From contig NZ_SBHZ01000004.1 of assembly GCF_004521985.1 (NCBI RefSeq), positions 62,001 to 126,000 on the forward strand: DNA of 64,000 nucleotides, in the 5' to 3' direction. The notes beneath the pieces are model-generated. The model saw only the letters and a list, made by a program, of their open reading frames with translations. It had not been told where the DNA came from and did no database searches. Source of the stretch: Ectopseudomonas khazarica (GTDB lineage Bacteria > Pseudomonadota > Gammaproteobacteria > Pseudomonadales > Pseudomonadaceae). Positions 1 to 10,242 of this stretch are shown here, piece by piece; positions within the stretch are counted from its first letter, which is position 1, and every line of letters starts with the position of its first letter. The translations under genes and the position numbers were made by a program.

Positions 1-240
1 TTCCGCGGCGGAATAGCTCTCGGCGGGATCGCGAATATCGATCAGGGCATGCGGAAAGGCGTCAAGAATGGCGCGCTCCGGCTTGGCGGTGCCGATGTCC
101 ATGCCCCGGTAGATCAGCGCGGAGTCGACGCTGATCAGGTCGCACGGCAGCAGGCGCGCCAGTTCCAAGGCCAGGTCGGTCTTGCCGGCGGCGGTCGGGC
201 CCATCAGAAAGATTGCGGGGGGAAGCGAAGACATCGGCAT
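1..240 (-). CDS. miaA: tRNA dimethylallyltransferase MiaA (partial, N-terminal part)
   Basis: MiaA transfers a dimethylallyl group to A37 of tRNAs that read UNN codons. Only the first 80 codons are in the window; the rest lies beyond the left edge. The N-terminus carries the P-loop GPTAAGKT near residue 15, followed by the [16 protein letters not shown] stretch typical of the family. ATG codons at 240 and 234 are both possible; the second gives the usual [13 protein letters not shown] start. It follows mutL by about 54 bases on the same strand, the normal mutL-miaA(-hfq) order of gammaproteobacteria, so it is probably the distal part of the amiB-mutL operon. Confidence 0.93.
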   Translation of the reverse strand, partial: MPMSSLPPAIFLMGPTAAGKTDLALELARLLPCDLISVDSALIYRGMDIGTAKPERAILDAFPHALIDIRDPAESYSAAE

Positions 241-294
241 GACTCGAAACACGAAGACGGGAGAAGCCCTGGCGACAGGGCCTCACTGACTCAA

Positions 295-2175
295 TTACTG
301 GCCGCGCATGAACAACTTGTCGAGCTGATCCATACTCAGCTGCGTCCAGGTCGGACGGCCATGGTTGCACTGGCCGCTGCGCTCGGTCTGCTCCATGTCA
401 CGCAGCAGGGCGTTCATCTCGGGAATGGTCAGGCGCCGGTTGGCACGCACGGAACCGTGACAGGCCATGGTCGCCAGCAGCTCGTTGAGGTGCGCCTGGA
501 TACGGTCGCTGGTGCCGTACTCGAGCAGGTCGGCCAGCACGTCACGCACCAGCTGCGTCGCTTCGGCCTGCTTGAGCAGAGCCGGAATCTGGCGAATCGC
601 CAGGCTTTCCTCACCCAGACGCTGCAGCTCGAAGCCCAGACGCTGGAACCATTCGCCGTGCTCCTCGGCGCAATCCGCCTCGCGCTGGCTGACGGCGAGC
701 GACTCCGGCACCAGCAGCGGCTGGCCACGCAAGCCTTCGCTGGCCATGGCGTGCTTGAGCCGCTCATAGGTGATGCGCTCGTGCGCCGCATGCATGTCCA
801 CCACCACCATGCCCTGGGCGTTCTCGGCGAGGATGTAGACCCCCTTGAGCTGCGCCACGGCGTAGCCGAGCGGTGGAATGTCGCCCTGCTCCTGCGGCAG
901 GGGCTGCGCCGGCGCCGTCGGCAGCGGCGAGAAATACTCGCGATACGTCGCCTGGGCCTCGCCCGCCGAAACGCCAGGATTGCCGGCAGGCTGCTGGTAA
1001 CCGGCACCACTGCCGCGCCAGGCCGGCTGGACACTGGGCGCTGGCGCTTCGAGAACGCTGGCCGCCAGGCCCATCTCGCCCTGCGGGCCGAACTCACCCG
1101 CGGCCTGCCCGGTCGGGCGCATCATCGGCGAGACAGTGGCCGGCGCAGCGACCTGATCCTCCGGGCGCACATCGGCCAGCGCACGGTGCAGAGTGCCGTA
1201 GAGGAAGTCGTGCACCATGCGGCTGTCACGAAAGCGCACCTCGTGCTTGGTCGGATGGACGTTGACGTCCACCGTCGCCGGGTCGATTTCCAGGAACAGC
1301 ACGAAGGTCGGATGCCGGCCGTTGAACAGCACGTCGCGGTAGGCCTGGCGCACCGCGTGGGCGACCAGCTTGTCGCGCACCATGCGCCCGTTGACGTAGA
1401 AATACTGCAGGTCCGCCTGGCTGCGCGAGAAGGTCGGCAGGCCGACCCAGCCCCACAGGCGCAGGCCGCCACGTTCGATCTCGATGGGCAGCGCCTGCTC
1501 GAGGAAGGCCGGGCCACAGACCGAGGCCACGCGGCGCGCGCGGCTGATGTCGTCCCCGGCCTCATGCAGGCTGAGCACGGTCTTGCCGTTGTGGCGCAGA
1601 TGGAATGCCACGTCGAAACGGGCCAGCGCCAGGCGCTTGATCACCTCCTGCAGGTGGTCGAACTCGGTTTTCTCCGCCCGCAGGAACTTGCGCCGCGCCG
1701 GCGTGTTGAAGAACAGGTCACGGACTTCCACCGAGGTGCCGACCGGGTGCGCGGCAGGCTGCACCCGCGGCTCCATGTCGCGGCCCTCGGTCTCCACCTG
1801 CCAGGCCTGGTCGGCATCGGCGGTACGCGATGTCAGGGTCAGGCGCGACACCGAGCTGATCGACGCCAGTGCCTCGCCACGAAAGCCCATGCTGAGCACC
1901 GCTTCGAGGTCTTCCAGTTCGCGAATCTTGCTGGTGGCGTGGCGCGCCAGGGCCAGTGGCAGATCGTCCGGGGCGATGCCGCCGCCGTCGTCGCGCACCT
2001 TGAGCAGCTTGACGCCGCCCTGCTCGACTTCCACGTCGATGCGCCGCGCACCGGAGTCCAGGCTGTTTTCCAGCAGTTCCTTGGCCACCGAGGCGGGGCG
2101 CTCGACGACCTCGCCCGCAGCGATCTGGTTGGCCAGGCGCGGGCTGAGCAAATGAATACGGGACATGACACTCAT
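295..2175 (-). CDS. mutL: DNA mismatch repair protein MutL
   Basis: MutL couples MutS mismatch recognition to strand incision. The 626-residue product has the N-terminal GHKL ATPase domain ([15 protein letters not shown] near residue 20, the DDGGGI and [10 protein letters not shown] motifs), a Pro/Ala-rich linker around residues 350-430 and a C-terminal dimerisation domain. The C-terminal domain contains [12 protein letters not shown], a variant of the DQHA(X)2E(X)4E metal-binding motif of endonuclease-type MutL proteins, and a CNHGRP motif near the end. Pseudomonas MutL is thus of the nicking type, unlike E. coli. The start overlaps the amiB stop as TAATG; a second in-frame ATG lies three codons in. 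Confidence 0.97.
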   Translation of the reverse strand: MSVMSRIHLLSPRLANQIAAGEVVERPASVAKELLENSLDSGARRIDVEVEQGGVKLLKVRDDGGGIAPDDLPLALARHATSKIRELEDLEAVLSMGFRGEALASISSVSRLTLTSRTADADQAWQVETEGRDMEPRVQPAAHPVGTSVEVRDLFFNTPARRKFLRAEKTEFDHLQEVIKRLALARFDVAFHLRHNGKTVLSLHEAGDDISRARRVASVCGPAFLEQALPIEIERGGLRLWGWVGLPTFSRSQADLQYFYVNGRMVRDKLVAHAVRQAYRDVLFNGRHPTFVLFLEIDPATVDVNVHPTKHEVRFRDSRMVHDFLYGTLHRALADVRPEDQVAAPATVSPMMRPTGQAAGEFGPQGEMGLAASVLEAPAPSVQPAWRGSGAGYQQPAGNPGVSAGEAQATYREYFSPLPTAPAQPLPQEQGDIPPLGYAVAQLKGVYILAENAQGMVVVDMHAAHERITYERLKHAMASEGLRGQPLLVPESLAVSQREADCAEEHGEWFQRLGFELQRLGEESLAIRQIPALLKQAEATQLVRDVLADLLEYGTSDRIQAHLNELLATMACHGSVRANRRLTIPEMNALLRDMEQTERSGQCNHGRPTWTQLSMDQLDKLFMRGQ

Positions 2176-3602
2176 TACTGGGCTGCCAGGGACGTGGCGG
2201 GTATCTGCAGTTTCTGACCGACCTTGATCACGTCGCCCTTGAGTTTGTTGGTACTGCGCAGCGTCGCCAGGCTGATCTGGTAACGCTGTGCGATCAGCGC
2301 CAGGCTCTCGCCACGGGACACCACGTGCTCACGCGGCCCGCTGGCGATCTTGCCTGCGTCGCGCAGCCAGGCGACATAGGTGCCGGGCGGCGGGTTCTCA
2401 TGGAAGAACTGCTTGACCCCGGAGGTGATCGAACGCGCCAGTGCCTGCTGGTGACTGGCGCTGTGCAGCTTCTTCGCTTCGTTGGGGTTGGAGATGAAAC
2501 CGGTTTCCACCAGGATCGACGGGATGTCCGGCGATTTCAGCACCATGAACCCGGCCTGCTCCACCCGGCGCTTGTGCAGCGGCGTGATGCTGCCCATGTT
2601 CGACAGCACCTTCTGCCCCACGTTGAGGCTGGACGACAGCGAGGCCGTCATCGACAGGTCCAGCAGCACGCCGGCGAGCATCTTGTCCTTGTCGTCCAGG
2701 CTGACGTTGCCGGCACCGCCGATGAGGTCGGACTGGTTCTCCGCGTCGGCCAGCCAGCGCGCCGTCTCTGACGTGGCGCCGCGCTCGGACAAGGCATAGA
2801 CGGAGGCGCCGAATGCCGACGAGCGTGGCGCGGCGTCGGCATGAATCGAGACGAACAGATCGGCGCCTTTCTTGCGGGCGATCTCGGTGCGTTTGCGCAG
2901 CGGAATGAAGTAATCGCCGGTGCGCACCAGCTCGGCGCGGAAGCCCTTCTCGGCGTTGACCTGGCGCTGCAGCTCCTTGGCGATGGCCAGGGTCACGTGC
3001 TTTTCGTACTGGCCCTTGACCGGCGACAGGGCGCCCGGGTCTTCACCGCCATGACCGGCATCGATGGCGATGACGATATCGCGCTTGCCACCCGGCACGG
3101 GTGTCAGCTTGGGCGGCGGCTGGGTCGGCGTGACGGGCACCGGCGGCGAAGTGTTGGCGACGCTCGGTGTCTGGGTGCTCGGCGGCGCACTGCCCTGATC
3201 GAACAGGTCGACCACCAGGCGATGCCCGTATTGCTGGTTCGGCGCCAGGGAAAAGCTCTTCGGCGTGACCGGCGCGGACAGGTCGATGACCACCCGCAGA
3301 TCGTCCGCGCCGCGCTGGGCGGAACGCACCCCGGTGATCGGGGTATTGGCCAACGACAGCTGGTCGAGGTTGGTGGCCAGCTTGGCGCCACTGACGTCGA
3401 TGACGATGCGATCCGGCGCCGCGAGGGTGAAGACGCTGTGCTGCACCGGCCCGGACAGGTCGAAGACCAGGCGCGTGTTGTCGGGAGCACGCCAGAGGCG
3501 CACGCCGCGCACATCCGAGGCAGCCAGGGCCTCGGCAGCCAGAGCCGCCAACAAAACACCCACAGCGGTAACCAGCGCGCCTATGCGCATACCCAACCCC
3601 AT
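2175..3602 (-). CDS. amiB: N-acetylmuramoyl-L-alanine amidase AmiB/AmiC type with LysM domain
   Basis: This periplasmic zinc amidase cleaves the stem peptide from peptidoglycan at the septum. The 475-residue product starts at the ATG at 3602 with a signal peptide ([20 protein letters not shown]). It then has an AMIN domain (about residues 30-130), a Pro/Thr-rich linker, an Amidase_3 catalytic domain with [12 protein letters not shown] and SIHADA zinc-site motifs, and a C-terminal LysM domain beginning [17 protein letters not shown]. The reading frame continues upstream of 3602, but that extension precedes the signal peptide and overlaps tsaE. It lies 11 bases after tsaE and overlaps mutL, so translation of the operon is probably coupled. 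Confidence 0.95.
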   Translation of the reverse strand: MGLGMRIGALVTAVGVLLAALAAEALAASDVRGVRLWRAPDNTRLVFDLSGPVQHSVFTLAAPDRIVIDVSGAKLATNLDQLSLANTPITGVRSAQRGADDLRVVIDLSAPVTPKSFSLAPNQQYGHRLVVDLFDQGSAPPSTQTPSVANTSPPVPVTPTQPPPKLTPVPGGKRDIVIAIDAGHGGEDPGALSPVKGQYEKHVTLAIAKELQRQVNAEKGFRAELVRTGDYFIPLRKRTEIARKKGADLFVSIHADAAPRSSAFGASVYALSERGATSETARWLADAENQSDLIGGAGNVSLDDKDKMLAGVLLDLSMTASLSSSLNVGQKVLSNMGSITPLHKRRVEQAGFMVLKSPDIPSILVETGFISNPNEAKKLHSASHQQALARSITSGVKQFFHENPPPGTYVAWLRDAGKIASGPREHVVSRGESLALIAQRYQISLATLRSTNKLKGDVIKVGQKLQIPATSLAAQ

Positions 3603-3613
3603 CGATTCTTGCT

Positions 3614-4087
3614 TTATTGTTTGCTGCTCAGGGCCTCGCACCAGGCATCCCCTCGAGCCCCATGCCCCTGCAGCAACAGCGAACGGCCGCCCGCTTGGGG
3701 GGTAATGGTAATGTCCATGTCGGGCTTTGGCAAAACACCCGCACCGCGCTGCGGCCACTCGATCAGGCAAAGGGCAGCGCCATCGAAATAATCGCGGATA
3801 CCGAGGAACTCCAGCTCCTCGGGATCGACCAGTCGATACAGGTCGAAATGGAACGCCCGCAGTTCACCGATCTCGTAGGGTTCGACCAGGGTGAAGGTCG
3901 GGCTCTTCACCGCCCCGCAATGCCCCAGGCCACGCAGGATGCCGCGTGACAGGGTGGTCTTGCCCGCCCCCAGGTCGCCGTGCAGGTAGATCACTCCCGC
4001 GCCACCGCTGACCTCGGCGATACGCGCACCCAGGGCCAGCATCGCTGCTTCATCGGCAGCTTCGAGTCTCACTTCAGACAAGGACAC
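3614..4087 (-). CDS. tsaE: tRNA threonylcarbamoyladenosine biosynthesis ATPase TsaE
   Basis: TsaE is the small ATPase that works with TsaB-TsaD to make t6A37 in tRNAs reading ANN codons. The P-loop is [10 protein letters not shown], followed by [11 protein letters not shown] and a HFDLYRL segment, all typical of the family. Start choice is uncertain: no ATG fits, and the candidates are GTG at 4087 and TTG at 4081, both just after a GGAGGAG ribosome-binding site inside the end of nnrD. I chose the GTG. Either way the gene overlaps nnrD by 13-19 bases, which suggests translational coupling. Confidence 0.93.
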   Translation of the reverse strand: MSLSEVRLEAADEAAMLALGARIAEVSGGAGVIYLHGDLGAGKTTLSRGILRGLGHCGAVKSPTFTLVEPYEIGELRAFHFDLYRLVDPEELEFLGIRDYFDGAALCLIEWPQRGAGVLPKPDMDITITPQAGGRSLLLQGHGARGDAWCEALSSKQ

Positions 4088-5568
4088 AACTCCTCCAGTA
4101 ACTGACGAATGGCGCACGGCAGATCGCCGGCAGCCAGACCACGCCCTTGCCGGGCCAGCAACTCGCCAGCCCGCGCATGCAACCAGACCGCGAGGCAGGT
4201 CGCATCGAATGCAGCCATGCCCTGCGCCAACAGGGCGCCGATCAGCCCGGCCAGCACATCGCCCAGCCCGGCGCCGGCCATCGCCGGGTGTCCGCGATCA
4301 CACAGGGCCAGGCGACCATCGGGCGCCGCGATCAGGCTGCCAGCGCCCTTGAGCACCACGACCAGGCCATAGCGTTGCGCCAGCGCGCGGGCGGCGGCGG
4401 GGCGGTCGGCCTGCACGCTGGCGGTGTCCTGCCCCAGCAGGCGCGCCGCCTCTGCGGGATGCGGCGTCAGCACGCCCTGCCTGGGCGCGGGAACCTGCCC
4501 CGCCGCCAGCAGGTTCAGCGCATCGGCGTCCCAGACCTGCGGCGCGCCGAGCCCCGCGACGCTCGACAGCAGGCTGCGCGACCAGGCGCCCTGCCCCAGC
4601 CCCGGGCCCAGCACACAGACATCGGCGCGCTCGGCCAGTGCCAGCAGCTGATTGGCCGATGCCACCGCCGTACACATGATCTCGGGCCGCCGCACCAGGG
4701 CGGCGGCAACATGCTCGGCGCGGGTCGCCAGCGTCACCATCCCGGCACCGGCGCGCAGCGCGCTGTCGGCGCAGAGCAGCGCCGCACCGCCCATGCCCAG
4801 ATCGCCGCCAACCACCAGCAGATGACCGAACTGCCCCTTGTGCGCCACCGGCGAGCGCGGCGCCAGGCGCGGCAGGCAGCGTTCATCCAGGCGCTGCGCC
4901 ACGCTGGGAGCCTGCGCCAGCAACTGCGCATCGGCCTGCAGGTCGTCGAACTGCAGCTCGCCGCACAGCGCCGGCCCTTGCCCGGTCAGCAAGCCCAGCT
5001 TGAGCGCGATGAAGGTCATGGTCAGGTCGGCGCGAACCGCCACGCCGAGGCACGCCCCCGTATCGGCCAGCAGGCCGGAGGGAATATCCACCGCCAGCAC
5101 GGGCAGCCCGGCCTGATTGATCGCGCCAATCGCCTGCGCATAAGGCTCGCACACGGCGCCTGCCAGCCCGGTGCCGAGTAGCGCATCGACCAGCACACCG
5201 GCCAGCGGCAGCCCCTCGTCCCAGGGCAGGATGTCCACACCGGCCGCATCGGCCTCGGCGCAGGCTTGCGCGGCGTCGCCCTGCAGGGCTGCCGGATCGC
5301 CGACCGCCAGCACCCGGACACGCCAGCCGGCACGTTGCGCCAGCGCCGCGATCAGATAGCCGTCACCGGCATTGTTGCCGCGCCCGGCCAGCACCGTTAT
5401 CTCACCGGCCTCGGGCCAGCGCCGGCGCAGGGCACGCCAGGCCGCATGGGCGGCGCGCTGCATCAACTCGAAGCCCGGCGTGCCGGCGGCGATCAGTTGT
5501 GCATCCAGCGCGCGCACCTGCTGCGCGCTGTGCAGAGTCGAAGGCAGGGAAGCGGAGGATAGATGCAT
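4069..5568 (-). CDS. nnrD: Bifunctional NAD(P)H-hydrate epimerase / ADP-dependent NAD(P)H-hydrate dehydratase
   Basis: This enzyme repairs hydrated NADH and NADPH. The N-terminal YjeF_N epimerase domain (about residues 10-215) has the [13 protein letters not shown] motif. The C-terminal ribokinase-like dehydratase domain (about 225-495) has [27 protein letters not shown], and the catalytic [16 protein letters not shown] segment. I chose ATG 5568 ([12 protein letters not shown]) because upstream in-frame codons run into the divergent queG gene. It heads the operon nnrD-tsaE-amiB-mutL-miaA, the same order as in many gammaproteobacteria. Confidence 0.95.
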   Translation of the reverse strand: MHLSSASLPSTLHSAQQVRALDAQLIAAGTPGFELMQRAAHAAWRALRRRWPEAGEITVLAGRGNNAGDGYLIAALAQRAGWRVRVLAVGDPAALQGDAAQACAEADAAGVDILPWDEGLPLAGVLVDALLGTGLAGAVCEPYAQAIGAINQAGLPVLAVDIPSGLLADTGACLGVAVRADLTMTFIALKLGLLTGQGPALCGELQFDDLQADAQLLAQAPSVAQRLDERCLPRLAPRSPVAHKGQFGHLLVVGGDLGMGGAALLCADSALRAGAGMVTLATRAEHVAAALVRRPEIMCTAVASANQLLALAERADVCVLGPGLGQGAWSRSLLSSVAGLGAPQVWDADALNLLAAGQVPAPRQGVLTPHPAEAARLLGQDTASVQADRPAAARALAQRYGLVVVLKGAGSLIAAPDGRLALCDRGHPAMAGAGLGDVLAGLIGALLAQGMAAFDATCLAVWLHARAGELLARQGRGLAAGDLPCAIRQLLEELCPCLK

Positions 5569-5596
5569 GGCTCGCTCGGAACGGATGTCTGGCAGA

Positions 5597-5602
5597 ATTA
5601 TA
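5597..5602 (-). promoter_or_regulatory. Candidate -10 box for the nnrD-tsaE-amiB-mutL-miaA operon
   Basis: The 61-base divergent gap between nnrD and queG contains a perfect TATAAT on the minus strand, 28 bases upstream of the nnrD ATG. I could not find a convincing -35 hexamer at the usual spacing, so this is a tentative sigma-70 -10 element only. Confidence 0.4.
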
Positions 5603-5629
5603 CCCACCTCAATCCTCTGCGCCCGCCTC

Positions 5630-6691
5630 ATGTCCGACCATAGCCTCGATCTCAATGCCCTGGCCCAGTCCATCAAGGACTGGGGACGCGAGCTCGGGTT
5701 CCAGCAGGTGGGCATCGCCGATGTCGAGCTGAGCGAGCATGAAGCCCACCTCAAGCGCTGGCTCGCCGCCGGCTACCAGGGCGAGATGGACTACATGGCC
5801 GCGCATGGCGACAAGCGCTCACGCCCGGCCGAGCTGGTGCCCGGCACGCTGCGCGTGGTGTCGCTGCGCATGGACTACCTGCCTGGCGACACCCAGATGG
5901 CCCAGCGCCTGAAGGAACCCGAGCAGGCCTACGTATCGCGCTACGCACTCGGTCGCGACTACCACAAGCTGATCCGCAAGCGCCTGCAACAGCTGGCCGA
6001 GCGCATCCAGCAGCAGATCGGGACGTTCGGCTATCGCGCCTTCGTCGACAGCGCCCCGGTGCTGGAGAAGGCCATCGCCGAGAAGGCCGGCCTGGGCTGG
6101 ATCGGCAAGAATACCCTGGTGCTCAACCGCAAGGCGGGCAGCTACTTCTTTCTCGGCGAACTGTTCGTCGACCTGCCTCTGCCGTTGGATGCGCCCCATG
6201 CGAGCGAGCACTGCGGGCGCTGCAGCGCGTGCATGGACATCTGCCCCACGGCCGCCTTCGCCGGGCCCTACCAGCTCGACGCGCGGCGCTGCATCTCCTA
6301 CCTGACCATCGAGCTCAAGGGCTCGATCCCCGTCGAGCTGCGCACACCGATCGGCAACCGGGTGTTCGGCTGCGACGACTGCCAGATCGTCTGCCCCTGG
6401 AACCGCTTCGCCCGCCCCACCGAGCAGGGCGACTTCCAGCCACGCCATGGCCTCGACAACAGCGCCCTGGCCGAACTGTTCCTGTGGACGGAGCCGGAGT
6501 TTCTCGCCCGCACCGAGGGCTCGCCCCTGCGCCGCGCCGGCTACGAGCGCTGGCTGCGCAACCTGGCGGTCGGCCTGGGCAACGCCCCCTCGACCATCCC
6601 GGTGCTGGAGGCGCTGAATGCCCGCCGCGACCACCCCTCGGAGCTGGTGCGCGAGCATGTGGAGTGGGCGCTGCAGCAGCATGAACGATAG
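5630..6691 (+). CDS. queG: Epoxyqueuosine reductase QueG
   Basis: QueG performs the last step of queuosine formation, reducing epoxyqueuosine in tRNA using cobalamin and two [4Fe-4S] clusters. The 353-residue product has the two cluster-binding segments CGRCSACMDICPTAAF and CDDCQIVCPWNRF, and the C-terminal region rich in Arg and Glu expected for the family. ATG 5630 (MSDHSLDLN) fits the usual length; the frame is open further upstream but overlaps the divergent nnrD start. It is transcribed away from nnrD. Confidence 0.96.
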   Translation: MSDHSLDLNALAQSIKDWGRELGFQQVGIADVELSEHEAHLKRWLAAGYQGEMDYMAAHGDKRSRPAELVPGTLRVVSLRMDYLPGDTQMAQRLKEPEQAYVSRYALGRDYHKLIRKRLQQLAERIQQQIGTFGYRAFVDSAPVLEKAIAEKAGLGWIGKNTLVLNRKAGSYFFLGELFVDLPLPLDAPHASEHCGRCSACMDICPTAAFAGPYQLDARRCISYLTIELKGSIPVELRTPIGNRVFGCDDCQIVCPWNRFARPTEQGDFQPRHGLDNSALAELFLWTEPEFLARTEGSPLRRAGYERWLRNLAVGLGNAPSTIPVLEALNARRDHPSELVREHVEWALQQHER

Positions 6692-6759
6692 GTGACAGGC
6701 TTCAGGCGGCAGGCAAAAGCAGCGCGGCCATCCGCTCCACTCCTGGCCTGCTGCGGCCT
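6692..6759. repeat. Intergenic spacer with imperfect inverted-repeat sequence
   Basis: The 68-base spacer between the convergent queG and orn genes contains CAGGCTTCAGGCGGCAGGC near 6696 and an approximate inverse, GGCCTGCTGCGGCCTT, near 6747. The first half resembles the CTTCAAGC/GCGGCTTG words of the repeats at 18638 and 33393. It probably belongs to the same family of short hairpin-forming intergenic repeats, but the match is imperfect. Confidence 0.4.
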
Positions 6760-7302
6760 TCAGACCTTGAGGAAATGCTCGCGGTAGTGGCGCAGCTCGG
6801 CGACGGATTCGCGAATGTCGTCCAGCGCCTGATGCGTGGCGCTTTTCTGGAAGCTGTCCTTGACCTCCGGCGCCCACATGCCGGCCAGGATCTTCAGCGT
6901 CGACACATCCAGGTAGCGGTAGTGGAAGTAGGCTTCCAGGGCCGGCATGTACTTGTAGAGGAAGCGCCGGTCCTGACCGATGCTGTTGCCGCAGATCGGC
7001 GACTTGCCCTTCGGCACCCACTGTTCGAGAAAGGCAATGGTCTGCGCCTCGGCGGTGGCCGCATCGATGCGACTTTCGCGCACGCGCTGGGTCAGGCCGC
7101 TCTCGCCATGGGTACGGGTATTCCACTCGTCCATGCCGGCCAGCGTCTCGTCGCTCTGGTGAATGGCGATCACCGGGCCTTCGGCCAGCACGTTGAGCTC
7201 GCTGTCGGTGACGATGGTGGCCATTTCGATGATCACATCGCGCTCCGGCTCCAGGCCGGTCATTTCCAGGTCGATCCAGATCAGATTGTTGGGGTTTTGC
7301 AT
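6760..7302 (-). CDS. orn: Oligoribonuclease Orn
   Basis: Orn is the DEDDh 3'-5' exoribonuclease that degrades RNA dinucleotides. In Pseudomonas it is also required to clear pGpG produced from c-di-GMP. The 180-residue product shows WIDLEMTGL with the metal ligands D11 and E13, [12 protein letters not shown] with the third acidic residue, and ATHQALDDI with the catalytic His and last Asp. The length is exactly that of the family. It lies next to rsgA, as in PAO1, with one methyltransferase gene in between. It is functionally linked to the c-di-GMP effector FimX 9 kb away only through signalling, not operon structure. Confidence 0.97.
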   Translation of the reverse strand: MQNPNNLIWIDLEMTGLEPERDVIIEMATIVTDSELNVLAEGPVIAIHQSDETLAGMDEWNTRTHGESGLTQRVRESRIDAATAEAQTIAFLEQWVPKGKSPICGNSIGQDRRFLYKYMPALEAYFHYRYLDVSTLKILAGMWAPEVKDSFQKSATHQALDDIRESVAELRHYREHFLKV

Positions 7303-7333
7303 GGTAAGGGGCTCCTAGGCTCAGCCGGCAAGT

Positions 7334-8122
7334 CTAGCGGATATCCACAGCCTTCATCTGCCACAGATACAAGGACGTCTGCCGCCCCTCGTCGACCGCG
7401 AGCGTGCGGTCGGCCGGCACACCAGGAATCTCGAAGGTGTTGCTGATCAGCCAGCTGCCAGGGCGCATCTCACCTTCCGCCTTGCGCCACAGACGCGGCA
7501 TCGGAACGGGCGACAGGAAACAGTAGGCGATGTCGAAGTCGGCCAGGTCGACCCGCCAGAGGCTCTGGTAACGGATGCTGCAGTTCTCCTGCAGCAGGCA
7601 GCGCAGCCAGGCGAAGACGAAGAGCAGCGGCGCCGTTTCCACGCCGACGAACTGCCCACGCGGGCAGTGTCGCGCCAGCTGCAGCAACGTACCCGCCGTG
7701 CCGCAGCCCAGGTCGACGAAGCGCAGCGGCGGCTCGCGCTCGCTCAGGCAGCGCTGCAGTTGCTGCTGCGCCCTGCGCCCGCTCAGGTACAGCGGCACGC
7801 GCTCGCGCAGACTGTTCCAGTTGACCAGCAGCAGCACCACGAACGCCAGCAGGAACAGCCAGGCAGGCAACTCGGCACGCTGCGCCAGCAACAGCGCCGG
7901 CAGGAACGCCAGGTTGATCCACCACCACCAGCGCGACAGACCAAGCCGCCAGCCGATCAGTGCCGCCAGCATGCCTTGCAGCAAGGCCACCGACAGCAGC
8001 GGAAGACGCCAGGACAGCAACGCCAGCAGGTACACCAGCACGACCACCAGCGCCAGCGCCAGGCCCTGCGCCAGCAGGGCCCGCACCAGTGGCACAGGTG
8101 CCAGCATTCTCTCATCGCCCAT
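7334..8122 (-). CDS. Membrane-anchored class I SAM-dependent methyltransferase-like protein
   Basis: The product has about 262 residues. The first 110 are strongly hydrophobic with probably four membrane segments (ALALVVVLVYLLALLSW, LLSVALLQGMLAALIGW, WWWWINLAFLPALLLA, LFLLAFVVLLLVNW). The soluble C-terminal part contains a SAM-binding motif I (FVDLGCGTAGTLLQLA) and a later YCFLSPVPMPRLW segment. The ATG at 8122 is chosen for its GGGGGAGG ribosome-binding site six bases upstream; longer in-frame starts at 8167 or 8224 would run towards or into rsgA. The substrate is unknown. It could act on a membrane lipid or on a protein. Confidence 0.75.
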   Translation of the reverse strand: MGDERMLAPVPLVRALLAQGLALALVVVLVYLLALLSWRLPLLSVALLQGMLAALIGWRLGLSRWWWWINLAFLPALLLAQRAELPAWLFLLAFVVLLLVNWNSLRERVPLYLSGRRAQQQLQRCLSEREPPLRFVDLGCGTAGTLLQLARHCPRGQFVGVETAPLLFVFAWLRCLLQENCSIRYQSLWRVDLADFDIAYCFLSPVPMPRLWRKAEGEMRPGSWLISNTFEIPGVPADRTLAVDEGRQTSLYLWQMKAVDIR

Positions 8123-8209
8123 CACCGCCCTCCCCCATCTGGCGCCGCAGCGCCACCAGGCGCTCATGCTAAACTCGCCGCGATCTAGTCTCCACCACCC
8201 GGAAAGCCA

Positions 8210-9241
8210 ATGGCCAAACGCCAACTCAACCGCCGCCAGAGCTGGCGTATCGAAAAGATTCAGGGCGAGCGCGCCGCCCGTGCGGCCAAGCGCGAGTCAC
8301 GCGCCGTCGAAGCCCTGGAAGGTGGTGACCTCGGCCCCGAGCAGACGGGCCTGGTGATTGCCCATTTCGGCGTTCAGGTGGAAGTCGAGGGCCTGCAGGA
8401 TGAACTGGCCGGCCAGATCTTTCGCTGCCACCTGCGAGCCAACCTGCCCGCCCTGGTCACCGGTGATCGGGTGGTGTGGCGCCCCGGCAACCAGGGCGAC
8501 GGCGTCATCGTCGCGCAACTGCCACGCGACAGCGAGCTGTGCCGCCCCGACATGCGCGGCCAGCTCAAGCCGGTGGCGGCCAACGTCGACCAGATCGTCA
8601 TCGTCTTCGCACCCATGCCCGAGCCGCACGCCAACCTGATCGACCGCTACCTGGTGGCGGCGGAGCATGCCGGGATACGCCCGCTGCTGCTGTTGAACAA
8701 GGCGGACCTGATCGATGAGCAGAACCAGGTCGCGCTGGAGGCACTGCTCAAGGTCTACCGCCAGCTGGAGTACCCGCTGCTCGAGGTGTCGGCGCACCAG
8801 GGCGATGGCATGGAGCAGCTGAAAAAGCGCCTCGACGGCCACGTCAGCGTCTTCGTCGGCCAGTCCGGGGTAGGCAAGTCATCGCTGGTCAACGGCCTGC
8901 TGCCAGGGGTCGACACCCGCGTCGGCGCTCTCTCGGAGCTGACCGGCAAGGGCACCCACACCACCACCACGGCGCGGCTGTTCCACTTCCCCGGTGGCGG
9001 CCAGCTGATCGACTCGCCCGGCATCCGTGAGTTCGGCCTCGGCCATGTCAGCCGGGATGACGTGGAGGCGGGCTTCATCGAGTTCCACGACCTGCTCGGC
9101 CGCTGCCGCTTCCGCGACTGCAAGCACGACCGCGAACCCGGCTGCGCGCTGCTCCAGGCCTTGGACGAGGGGCGCATCCAGCCGCAGCGCATGGCGAGCT
9201 ACCGGCACATCCTCGCCAGCCTGCCCGAAGACGATTACTGA
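8210..9241 (+). CDS. rsgA: Small ribosomal subunit biogenesis GTPase RsgA
   Basis: RsgA is a late-acting 30S assembly factor that releases RbfA. The 343-residue protein has the family's circular permutation. An N-terminal OB fold is followed by the G4 motif LLLNKADLI, then G1 [12 protein letters not shown], then G3 DSPG, and a C-terminal zinc finger ([14 protein letters not shown]). The ATG at 8210 follows GGAAAG. Its stop codon overlaps the convergent motB stop by seven bases. Confidence 0.97.
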   Translation: MAKRQLNRRQSWRIEKIQGERAARAAKRESRAVEALEGGDLGPEQTGLVIAHFGVQVEVEGLQDELAGQIFRCHLRANLPALVTGDRVVWRPGNQGDGVIVAQLPRDSELCRPDMRGQLKPVAANVDQIVIVFAPMPEPHANLIDRYLVAAEHAGIRPLLLLNKADLIDEQNQVALEALLKVYRQLEYPLLEVSAHQGDGMEQLKKRLDGHVSVFVGQSGVGKSSLVNGLLPGVDTRVGALSELTGKGTHTTTTARLFHFPGGGQLIDSPGIREFGLGHVSRDDVEAGFIEFHDLLGRCRFRDCKHDREPGCALLQALDEGRIQPQRMASYRHILASLPEDDY

Positions 9242-10239
9242 CGGTTGAGCTGGTCCAGCGGGCTGTTGCTGCTGTCGAAGATGTTCAACTGCTCACGCAG
9301 CTGGTCGGCCGGCAGCGCCTCGCCGGTGTTGCCAGGCGCGCCTTCGGCAGGCGGCTGATCCGGCGTCGCCGGCTCGCCTCCGGCGCCCTGTTCACCTTCG
9401 ATGTTGCGCTGCGCACGCTTGGTCAGCACAACGATATCGATGCGCCGGTTGACCGGGTTCAGCGGGTCCTCGCGGTCGAACAGCGCCGACGAGGCATAGC
9501 CTACTACCCGCGCTACCTGCTCGTCCGGGTAGCCCCCGGCGACCAGGGTACGGCGCGCGGCGTTGGCACGGTTGGCAGACAGCTCCCAGTTGCCGAAATC
9601 ACCGCGCCCGACGAAGGGCTTGGCATCGGTGTGGCCGCTGACGCTGATCTTGTTCGGCACGGCGCGAATGGTATCGGCCATGGCCAGCAGGATGTCCTCG
9701 AAATACGGCTGCAGCTCGGCACTACCGAGGGCGAACATCGGCCGGTTGGCGGCATCCATGATCTGGATGCGCAGGCCGTCCTGGGTGATCTCGAACAGGA
9801 TCTGGTCCTTGAAGCGCTGCAGCTCGGGGTTTTCCTCGACCTTGTTCTGCAGTTCCTGCAACAGCAGCTCCAGGCGCTCCTGCTCCATCTTGTCGGCCAG
9901 GGTCTCGATCTGATCGGTGCTGACACCGGTTTCGTCCGGCTGACTCTCCGGCGTCTCGGAGATGTCCGGGTTGAGCGTTCGCTCGGGGGCCGGCGTCGGC
10001 GTACCGCCGAGGTCGATCGCGTAGGGGCTGGCGCTCTCGGTGAAGCCGATGGGGTCCTGAAAGTAACCGGAAATCGCGCGCTTCTGCTCGGGCGTGGCCG
10101 AGGACATCAGCCACATCACCAGAAAGAACGCCATCATCGCCGTGGCGAAGTCGGCGAAAGCGATCTTCCAGGCACCGCCATGATGGCCGCCAGCGCTTTT
10201 CTTGACGCGCTTGACGATGATGGGTTGGTTGTTTTCCAT
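9235..10239 (-). CDS. motB: Flagellar motor stator protein MotB
   Basis: MotB anchors the stator to peptidoglycan and carries the proton-binding aspartate. The 334-residue product has a basic cytoplasmic tail, one membrane segment around residues 27-47 with D30 in FADFATAMM, a plug/linker region, and a C-terminal OmpA-like peptidoglycan-binding domain ([25 protein letters not shown]). The acidic/Pro-rich C-terminal tail after residue 280 is variable. It is three bases downstream of motA. Pseudomonas usually has a second stator, MotCD, elsewhere; this pair corresponds to the MotAB set found next to rsgA. Confidence 0.96.
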   Translation of the reverse strand: MENNQPIIVKRVKKSAGGHHGGAWKIAFADFATAMMAFFLVMWLMSSATPEQKRAISGYFQDPIGFTESASPYAIDLGGTPTPAPERTLNPDISETPESQPDETGVSTDQIETLADKMEQERLELLLQELQNKVEENPELQRFKDQILFEITQDGLRIQIMDAANRPMFALGSAELQPYFEDILLAMADTIRAVPNKISVSGHTDAKPFVGRGDFGNWELSANRANAARRTLVAGGYPDEQVARVVGYASSALFDREDPLNPVNRRIDIVVLTKRAQRNIEGEQGAGGEPATPDQPPAEGAPGNTGEALPADQLREQLNIFDSSNSPLDQLNRQ

Positions 10240-10242
10240 GGC

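Noticed and set aside
49..2217. A 722-codon plus-strand open frame over mutL
   Set aside because: It is the reverse-strand shadow of mutL, Ala/Arg/Gln/His-rich with no recognisable motif; the mutL frame carries the GHKL and endonuclease motifs.
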